IMG/VR virus record: IMGVR_UViG_3300029319_000386
Span: 1 to 27,401 of that record
From: a virus
Strand: one strand, 5' to 3'
DNA length: 27,401 nucleotides
Part shown: piece by piece, positions 24,212 through 27,401 of the stretch
Layout: each line of letters opens with the position of its first letter
Position numbering within the stretch: the first letter of the stretch is position 1
Translations under genes and position numbers: made by a program
The notes under the pieces: generated by a model
The model's database searches: none
The model's input: the letters and a program-made list of their open reading frames with translations, nothing else
Told to the model about the DNA's origin: nothing

Positions 24212-24275
24212 TGATACATGTCAGAACGCTTCGCGATTTTAAATACACCTCAAAAATCCAGTCAATACCCTTTTT

Positions 24276-24284
24276 TTATCCACA
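24276..24284 (+). other. DnaA box (perfect TTATCCACA), second copy
   Basis: An exact consensus match directly preceded by a T-run and immediately followed by the 10-bp repeats. About 0.2 exact copies of this 9-mer would be expected in a random sequence of this size counting both strands, so two copies 186 bp apart are notable. Confidence 0.75.
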
Positions 24285-24285
24285 A

Positions 24286-24329
24286 GTCGTCAGCGGTCGT
24301 CAGTGGTCTTCGATCGTCGTCAATCGTCG
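24286..24329. repeat. Tandem 10-bp-period repeat (GTCGTCA-like, about 4.4 units)
   Basis: The units begin at 24286, 24296, 24306, 24316 and 24326: GTCGTCAGCG, GTCGTCAGTG, GTCTTCGATC, GTCGTCAATC, GTCG. The period is one helical turn, so a protein bound to successive units would lie on one face of the DNA. The last units overlap the end of the leftward gene at 24300. Confidence 0.75.
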
Positions 24330-24602
24330 TATTTTTTTTACTGGTATCCACTCTTTAGTGCCGATAACGCGCGTGTGTGTCACTTCATCGTCTTCATCAA
24401 TTCGCACTTCTTTCTCGCCAGCTTTCATTTTTTTTTCGATACGCTCTTCACGAATTACTTTTTGATTGAGCGAGAGTTGAAACCGGCGCATCAAATGATT
24501 GATCTCCTTAAACAGCTCTTGGTGTTCATTTGTGTTCCAATGCTCACGATACTCACGCAGAGCCAGAATTACGATCTGGGTTTCTTCTTGAGTTAAATTC
24601 AT
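24300..24602 (-). CDS. Small charged helical protein, unknown function
   Basis: The chosen start is ATG 24602, preceded by GGAAAGGA, a good Shine-Dalgarno. It gives 100 residues starting MNLTQEETQIVILALREYRE. The protein is mostly helical and highly charged, with EELF-type helices early and IREERIEKKMKAGEKEVRID in the middle, then a short beta-like tail (THTRVIGTKEWIPVKKIRRL). No family was recognised. An open frame continues 30 codons upstream, but the ribosome site favours the shorter form. It belongs to the leftward control cluster and overlaps the end of the gene upstream by 50 bp. Confidence 0.6.
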   Translation of the reverse strand: MNLTQEETQIVILALREYREHWNTNEHQELFKEINHLMRRFQLSLNQKVIREERIEKKMKAGEKEVRIDEDDEVTHTRVIGTKEWIPVKKIRRLTTIEDH

Positions 24603-24777
24603 TTTTTTCCTTTCCATCTTTCTTAGAAAAAAAACCTGGTGCTCGAGACTTCCAATGCCAGTTGCTTTCCGACAGCTCTTGAAGCTTTGCATCTTTTAAT
24701 AAATCTTGCTGCACCTGTTTTTTAAACTCCTCCCTGTAATAATCTTCAAACAGTTTGATATGTGGGATTTTGATCAT
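24553..24777 (-). CDS. Small helical protein, unknown function
   Basis: The ATG at 24777 overlaps the stop of the GcrA-like gene (ATGA) and has AGAGG five bases upstream; a GTG two codons earlier is less likely. The 74-residue product has an amphipathic helix (LFEDYYREEFKKQVQQDLLK) and a Lys/Asn/Ser-rich C-terminus ending DRNSGSA. No family was recognised. The last 16 or so codons overlap the next gene in another frame, so the tail may be dispensable. Confidence 0.5.
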   Translation of the reverse strand: MIKIPHIKLFEDYYREEFKKQVQQDLLKDAKLQELSESNWHWKSRAPGFFSKKDGKEKNEFNSRRNPDRNSGSA

Positions 24778-24932
24778 TTGCACCTCTTACCTCGCTTTAT
24801 GCCCATCCTGTGAAGCTTTCCAATTACGGCACTGCGGGAAACCCAGCCTAGCGCCTCTGCTATTTCACTGCCGCTATAACCATCCATCCATAACTTAATG
24901 GCTCTTGATACACGTTCATCTGTCCATTTCAT
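24774..24932 (-). CDS. GcrA-like DNA-binding miniprotein
   Basis: This 52-residue gene starts at ATG 24932 with AGGAG seven bases before it. The product reads MKWTDERVSRAIKLWMDGYS, then GSEIAEALGWVSRSAVIGKL, then HRMGIKRGKRCK. It matches the N-terminal DNA-binding part of GcrA, the alphaproteobacterial cell-cycle regulator, including the W-T-DERV start, the KLWxxGxSxxEIAxxLG helix-turn-helix and the RSAVIGKxHRxG block. Host GcrA has a further C-terminal domain that contacts sigma-70; it is absent here. The protein could therefore compete with host GcrA at its sites or act as a phage-specific regulator. It supports an alphaproteobacterial host. It is coupled to the next gene by ATGA. Confidence 0.85.
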   Translation of the reverse strand: MKWTDERVSRAIKLWMDGYSGSEIAEALGWVSRSAVIGKLHRMGIKRGKRCK

Positions 24933-24947
24933 TAAGTGCTCCTATCA

Positions 24948-25163
24948 TCACCAGTTTTTGGTTCTTTTGACTGGCAAAGCCGGTGCAAGCCATTGCTTAA
25001 TCTCTTCCTGTGACCAATACCGGCGTCGGTTGATATAGATTGGCTTGGGAAATTTCAGGTCGGCATAGTTTGGATCCTTAACGTAGCGCGCCAAAGTCAC
25101 ATCACTAATACCGCCAAGCATATCTTTTACCTGCTTTGAGTTTATTTTTTTATCGATTTCCAT
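24948..25163 (-). CDS. AlpA/excisionase-like helix-turn-helix protein
   Basis: This 71-residue protein has the layout of MerR-type small regulators of the AlpA/Xis group: INSKQVKDMLGGISDVTLAR (helix-turn-helix), then YVKDPNYADLKFPKPIYINR (the wing 'FPKPIxIxxRxxW'), and RRYWSQEEIKQWLA. AlpA-type proteins control prophage excision or transcription. It has a good Shine-Dalgarno (AGGAG). In the leftward cluster it would be expressed with the nuclease and GcrA-like protein. If an integrase exists it lies outside this window. Confidence 0.85.
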   Translation of the reverse strand: MEIDKKINSKQVKDMLGGISDVTLARYVKDPNYADLKFPKPIYINRRRYWSQEEIKQWLAPALPVKRTKNW

Positions 25164-25165
25164 TT

Positions 25166-25489
25166 CTATACTCCTAGTGGATTGCAGTGCTCACACCGCT
25201 GCTTTTCGCCGACGGGCTCGAGCGCCTGGTACTCTCCTGACACACGCATCATTTTCTCAACCTCGATCCAGCCCTCGCCTTCACAGTGCTCACAGCTCTT
25301 TGATATTTTTAGTTCTATATCTCTTACCTTGCGGTGGAGATTTAGCACTTGACACGCCATTCCAGGATTTATCGGCCCCGAAAATAATGCCCGTGATTCG
25401 CCCGGCACATGAATGCTAAACCAGGCACCGTCCCTTTGGTCCCAGGTCAGCTGAAACTCTACGTGCTCGATCACCGCGCTAGTCTTCAT
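25166..25489 (-). CDS. DnaJ-type zinc-ribbon protein, 107 aa
   Basis: The N-terminal two thirds form a small beta domain (MKTSAVIEHVEFQLTWDQRD, then GAWFSIHVPGES). The C-terminal part has two Cys pairs, SCEHCEGEGWIEVEK and RCEHCNPLGV, resembling half of a DnaJ cysteine-rich zinc module (CxxCxGxG). It starts 11 bp inside the preceding zinc-ribbon gene. Neither has a J-domain, so they are not chaperone partners of the usual kind. Zinc-binding miniproteins like this are frequent in phage early regions; their roles are mostly unknown. Confidence 0.7.
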   Translation of the reverse strand: MKTSAVIEHVEFQLTWDQRDGAWFSIHVPGESRALFSGPINPGMACQVLNLHRKVRDIELKISKSCEHCEGEGWIEVEKMMRVSGEYQALEPVGEKQRCEHCNPLGV

Positions 25490-25649
25490 TGAGAACCACC
25501 TTGCCCGTGCCCTTACACACTGCGCATGTCACGGGCTCCACATGACCGTATCCGCCACTGTATTTTTTTGGATAAGCGACAAACCACACTTCGTCCCGCT
25601 CACCGTACCCGTTGCAGTGCTTGCAGCGTATGAGTATTCGTTTGCTCAC
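25479..25649 (-). CDS. DnaJ-type zinc-ribbon miniprotein, 56 aa (GTG start)
   Basis: A GTG at 25649 overlaps the ATGTGA end of the nuclease gene and opens a 56-codon frame ending TAG at 25479. The product has CKHCNGYGERDEVWF near the start and CAVCKGTGKVV near the end (Cys9, Cys12, Cys42, Cys45), each a DnaJ-like CxxCxGxG knuckle. The tight overlaps at both ends and the complete zinc motif make it convincing despite its size and the GTG start. It may form a functional pair with the next gene, which has a similar Cys pattern. Confidence 0.75.
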   Translation of the reverse strand: MSKRILIRCKHCNGYGERDEVWFVAYPKKYSGGYGHVEPVTCAVCKGTGKVVLNED

Positions 25650-26032
25650 ATGATCACCCGCAGCGGCACAAAATCTTTGAGAAACAAATAAACATCCTCG
25701 ATGCTCTTACACACGGCATGGGGAAAACCAGCCTCGGTGATTTGTTTTCGCATCAGCTCCTGGTTTGCAGTGAGCTTGCCTCGTTTGACTTTTAGCTCGA
25801 TAAATATTGCTTCGTTGCGACCACTTACTGTGGTGTTTGCAGGGCAGAACAGCTCCAGGTCGGGCCAGCCATACTTTGTACCCATCTTTCGTAACCTGGT
25901 CGCATATGAAACGTGGCGCTTGCCCTCATTGGGGCTGTGATGAAACACACAGCCATCAGGTAAAGCATATTCTAAAAACGCAGCGACGTCTCTTTGGAGA
26001 TCATCCTCAGTCACGATCAATGTAGAAGTCAT
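25646..26032 (-). CDS. VRR-NUC-type nuclease
   Basis: This 128-residue protein (start ATG 26032, overlapping the Cro-like gene by 26 bp) has the PD-(D/E)xK core of the VRR-NUC family: GWPD (Asp58), then IFIELKVKRGKLTANQ with Glu79 and Lys81, followed by AGFPHAVCKSIEDV. Upstream, HHSPNEGKRHVSYATRLRKM is the family helix before the core. Phage VRR-NUC proteins cleave branched or flap DNA and may act as Holliday-junction resolvases or in replication and packaging clean-up. A longer frame starts at 26101, but that would place most of its extra N-terminus within the Cro-like gene. No Shine-Dalgarno is strong for either start; coupling to the upstream gene is likely. Confidence 0.85.
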   Translation of the reverse strand: MTSTLIVTEDDLQRDVAAFLEYALPDGCVFHHSPNEGKRHVSYATRLRKMGTKYGWPDLELFCPANTTVSGRNEAIFIELKVKRGKLTANQELMRKQITEAGFPHAVCKSIEDVYLFLKDFVPLRVIM

Positions 26033-26204
26033 TTGGTTGCACGGCCCCCATCGTAAGGTCCATAATTCGCTGCATGTGCTCTTTGGTTGGTATGACTTCA
26101 TGCTTGCACCAGCGGCTGGTCATGCGGCCATGCCCCACGTTCAAAACTTGGGCAAGCTTGCCATACGACCAGCCTTTTTCTTTTCTATATTCATCAAGTG
26201 TCAT
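26007..26204 (-). CDS. Cro-like helix-turn-helix regulator
   Basis: This 65-residue protein has a helix-turn-helix: MTLDEYRKEKGWSYGKLAQV, then LNVGHGRMTSRWCKHEVIPT. The pattern 'LAQVLNVGxxRxxxRWxxxxxxP' is XRE-type. The end GAVQPNDFYIDRD is often seen in small Cro-type proteins. It is transcribed away from the repressor-like gene at 26323, with both operators lying between them, the standard arrangement of Cro/CI-type switches. It is the first gene of the leftward control cluster. No Shine-Dalgarno is seen before its ATG. Confidence 0.85.
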   Translation of the reverse strand: MTLDEYRKEKGWSYGKLAQVLNVGHGRMTSRWCKHEVIPTKEHMQRIMDLTMGAVQPNDFYIDRD

Positions 26205-26212
26205 AACAATAA

Positions 26213-26251
26213 ATGTAAATTTCTTGACAGAATTTGTCCATACATTTACAT
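26213..26251. promoter_or_regulatory. Operator 1: nested palindrome in the divergent regulator gap
   Basis: GACA-GAATT-TGTC (26226-26238) is centred at 26232. An outer inverted repeat, ATGTAAAT (26213-26220) and ATTTACAT (26244-26251), is centred on the same base. The inner dyad is the repeat shared by all four operator-like sites. The outer arms could bind a second dimer or the other regulator. The site lies about where leftward transcripts would begin. Confidence 0.7.
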
Positions 26252-26271
26252 AATTATTTTATCGGACACAA
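26243..26271 (-). promoter_or_regulatory. Possible leftward promoter of the control cluster
   Basis: On the minus strand TTGTGT (26271-26266) and TAAATG (26248-26243) are spaced 17 bp. The -10 match is poor. Operator 2 overlaps the -35 and operator 1 covers the expected start, so repression by occupancy would be natural. Confidence 0.35.
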
Positions 26272-26279
26272 AATGTCAG
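26263..26279. promoter_or_regulatory. Operator 2
   Basis: GACA-CAAAA-TGTC (26265-26277). Its reverse complement, CTGACATTTTGTGTCCGATA, aligns well with the site at 23368 (TTGACACAATATGTCCGAATA), including bases beyond the dyad. It lies between the -35 and -10 of the rightward promoter. Confidence 0.7.
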
Positions 26280-26291
26280 GGCATGTATAAT
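26264..26291 (+). promoter_or_regulatory. Rightward promoter of the repressor-like gene
   Basis: A perfect TATAAT (26286-26291) is preceded by GGACAC or CGGACA with 16-18 bp spacing, overlapping operator 2. Transcription would start near 26298, which excludes the open-frame start at 26290 and supports ATG 26323. Confidence 0.55.
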
Positions 26292-26322
26292 GTTATTAAT
26301 GTACAGCGATGGAAATCTACAA

Positions 26323-26976
26323 ATGAACAACTTAGAAGCGCTGATCCGAAAGTCTGGATATAGCAAAAAAGAATTTGCCGATCTTAATGGCATCACACCT
26401 ACTACACTGTCACGTCACATGCACGGTAAAGTTCCCATGACCGTCAGAGATGCGGAAAAGTATGGAGAACATCTAAACGTGTGTGCTCGAACGGTCCTTT
26501 TCCCAAGTACAAAAGTGCCTGTCATTGTGGAAAGACATGTATATCTTGAAAATGGTCAAGAAATCACACAGTACAAATACCTGACGCCCACTACAAAAGC
26601 CGTTGTAATTCCGGCTTATTACAATGACAAATGTGTAGCATTACATTGGAATATTCATCGAAGTTACAGTGGTGCCTGGAGTTGGCTCGAGGGTGCGTAC
26701 AATCTTTATCCACGCTTTCCAATTGAGCAAAATTTCGTCGATAAGGTATGCTTTCAACAACAAAGCCTCTGTAAACTTAAAGATCCAACTATGGCGCACG
26801 GCAAGCTTCAAGACGTTGTCGCAGCCCAGGTGTATCCACAACCAAACGGGTTGTATCATCTTGCTTCGGGCACCTGTGACATTGATATCCCAAATGTTCA
26901 ACTTGAGTGGGCAACTCCTCTAATAACAATAGTGGTGCGCCCAGACTTGAGAGGAATCACCACAGTATCAATGTAA
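26323..26976 (+). CDS. Repressor-like HTH protein with unrecognised C-terminal domain
   Basis: This 217-residue protein starts at ATG 26323, downstream of a TATAAT box. Residues 1-50 are an XRE-type helix-turn-helix (MNNLEALIRKSGYSKKEFAD, then LNGITPTTLSRHMHGKVPMT). A linker follows with KVPVIVERHVYLENGQEITQ, reminiscent of the first strands of LexA/CI-like domains. The rest (SYSGAWSWLEGAYNLYPRFP, and VYPQPNGLYHLASG near the end) matches no family I know. The S24 catalytic Ser and Lys motifs are not visible, so RecA-stimulated self-cleavage is doubtful. Divergent orientation to the Cro-like gene and the operators between them suggest the lysogeny repressor. An 8-bp perfect palindrome overlaps its stop codon. 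Confidence 0.75.
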   Translation: MNNLEALIRKSGYSKKEFADLNGITPTTLSRHMHGKVPMTVRDAEKYGEHLNVCARTVLFPSTKVPVIVERHVYLENGQEITQYKYLTPTTKAVVIPAYYNDKCVALHWNIHRSYSGAWSWLEGAYNLYPRFPIEQNFVDKVCFQQQSLCKLKDPTMAHGKLQDVVAAQVYPQPNGLYHLASGTCDIDIPNVQLEWATPLITIVVRPDLRGITTVSM

Positions 26977-26989
26977 ATATTTTTACATT
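26970..26989. repeat. Perfect AT-rich palindrome at the end of the repressor-like gene
   Basis: AATGTAAA-tatt-TTTACATT. It shares ATGTAAAT with the outer arms around operator 1. It is not followed by a T-run, so is unlikely to be a strong terminator; a regulator site is possible. Confidence 0.5.
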
Positions 26990-27003
26990 TGGTGTACTGC
27001 CGC

Positions 27004-27020
27004 TTGACATAAAAAGTCTG
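27004..27020 (+). promoter_or_regulatory. Operator-like site with -35-like TTGACA before the second rightward operon
   Basis: TTGACATAAAAAGTCTG contains GACA-N5-AGTC, one base away from the shared dyad, with a perfect -35 hexamer as at 23368. The -10 (CAAATT, 27027-27032) is weak. It lies 44 bp before the partial gene at 27064, so that operon may be under the same control. Confidence 0.55.
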
Positions 27021-27063
27021 TTACTTCAAATTACCTAGTAAGTTTTTTCTGGGTTTATAAAAT

Positions 27064-27401
27064 ATGTTTCACGAAACACCGAGCTGGGCAGCGCGGCACA
27101 ATTACTTTCATCACTCAAATCCACGCTCCGGTGATCGAGCGAAAAAGCTCTTTGAGAAAACCCATATCAGACCTCAAATCAAATGGGCGCGCTACGTAAT
27201 AAAAGACGAAACACGCGAAGCAGAGCACGAAAAAGCCGCAGATATTCTAAAAAATTTTACGGTTGGTCGAGGCTCCGCTGCGATGGAAGCAGGGCGCGCA
27301 GTGCAGGATGCCTGTGATCTGCACCTTATTCCTGACAAAGAATTTCAACAAACGCTTTCGCTTGCAGAAGCGATAGAGGTCGCTGTCGATCGAATGCAAA
27401 A
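27064..27401 (+). CDS. Start of a rightward early gene, possibly PD-(D/E)xK nuclease (cut by window edge)
   Basis: An open frame from ATG 27064 runs to the window end (112 full codons). It starts MFHETPSWAARHNYFHHSNP, with RPQIKWARYVIKDETREAEH, then FTVGRGSAAMEAGRAVQDAC. The S/W-rich start and a GxAxxAGRAVQDA helix resemble the N-terminal part of RecB/Cas4-like phage nucleases, in which a small residue helix 'GxxxHxxL' precedes the catalytic core. The catalytic residues would be outside the window. There is no strong Shine-Dalgarno. It is likely the first gene of a rightward replication/recombination operon; the nuclease idea is tentative. Confidence 0.6.
   Translation, partial: MFHETPSWAARHNYFHHSNPRSGDRAKKLFEKTHIRPQIKWARYVIKDETREAEHEKAADILKNFTVGRGSAAMEAGRAVQDACDLHLIPDKEFQQTLSLAEAIEVAVDRMQ

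Larger units (their letters stand above)
24090..24329. other. Candidate phage replication origin
   Basis: This 240-bp stretch is non-coding except at its edges. It contains two perfect DnaA boxes (24090-24098, 24276-24284) and an inverted pair GACATGTA / TACATGTC (24127-24134, 24215-24222). It also has a GCGCGC hairpin (24154-24159 with 24169-24174), a tandem 12-bp repeat, an AT-rich segment (about 24236-24280), and a 10-bp-period repeat at its right end. DnaA boxes plus iterons plus an AT-rich unwinding region is the standard layout of theta-type origins in plasmids and temperate phages. The region also serves as leader of the DUF6362-like gene. No replication initiator gene is identified in the window. 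Confidence 0.6.

Noticed and set aside
26033-26101. Longer N-terminus of the VRR-NUC protein starting at 26101
   Set aside because: The extra 23 residues overlap the Cro-like gene and do not resemble the family; the ATG at 26032 begins just before the expected fold.
26290-26322. Earlier ATG codons for the repressor-like gene (26290, 26299 and nearby)
   Set aside because: They lie in or directly at the predicted -10 and start site; the protein-like region begins at 26323.
1-27401. CRISPR array, rRNA genes or insertion sequence
   Set aside because: No regularly spaced repeat-spacer pattern, no ribosomal RNA stretch and no transposase-like frame were seen.

Overview
This window looks like most of the genome of a short-tailed (podovirus-type) phage, or of a prophage of that type. 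The block from 1 to about 23,085 is one leftward (minus-strand) run of late genes in T7-like order: small terminase, large terminase, small proline-rich protein, portal, Bbp19-like protein, scaffold, major capsid, probable decoration protein, tail tube A (gp11-like), tail tube B (gp12-like), GNAT-fold gp13-like protein, three further internal virion proteins plus one more very large one, a 1732-residue tail fibre with a self-cleaving S74 C-terminus, and the start of one more small gene. Most junctions are 1-11 bp overlaps (TAATG or ATGA type), as expected of a translationally coupled operon. Protein lengths track T7 gp8-gp16 closely, apart from the giant fibre and two large ejection-type proteins that resemble 'large polyvalent protein' families.

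The right end (about 23.1-27.4 kb) is a compact control region. A leftward cluster of small genes runs from 26,204 to 23,666. It encodes a Cro-like HTH protein, a VRR-NUC nuclease, two DnaJ-type zinc-ribbon miniproteins, an AlpA/excisionase-like HTH protein, a 52-residue stand-alone GcrA DNA-binding domain, two small unknown proteins and a DUF6362-like protein. A clear leftward intrinsic terminator at 23,151-23,182 follows, separating this cluster from the late genes. Facing it are a rightward repressor-like gene at 26,323 and the start of a second rightward operon at 27,064. Inside the leftward block sits one isolated rightward gene (23,408-23,653) with its own operator and its own terminator, which looks like a moron.

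Three kinds of non-coding signal stand out. First, a 13-bp operator-like palindrome, GACA-N5-TGTC, occurs twice between the divergent regulators, once (with one mismatch) ahead of the rightward early operon, and once ahead of the isolated gene 3 kb away. Second, a candidate replication origin at about 24,090-24,330 holds two perfect DnaA boxes, a 12-bp tandem repeat and a 10-bp-period tandem repeat. Third, triple TGTCCC-type repeats sit immediately upstream of the late operon.

The host is probably an alphaproteobacterium, because the GcrA-type and DUF6362-type proteins are characteristic of that class. Repressor-like and excisionase-like genes suggest a temperate lifestyle, but no integrase is inside the window. 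All function calls come from reading the sequence and recalling family features; no database search was run.
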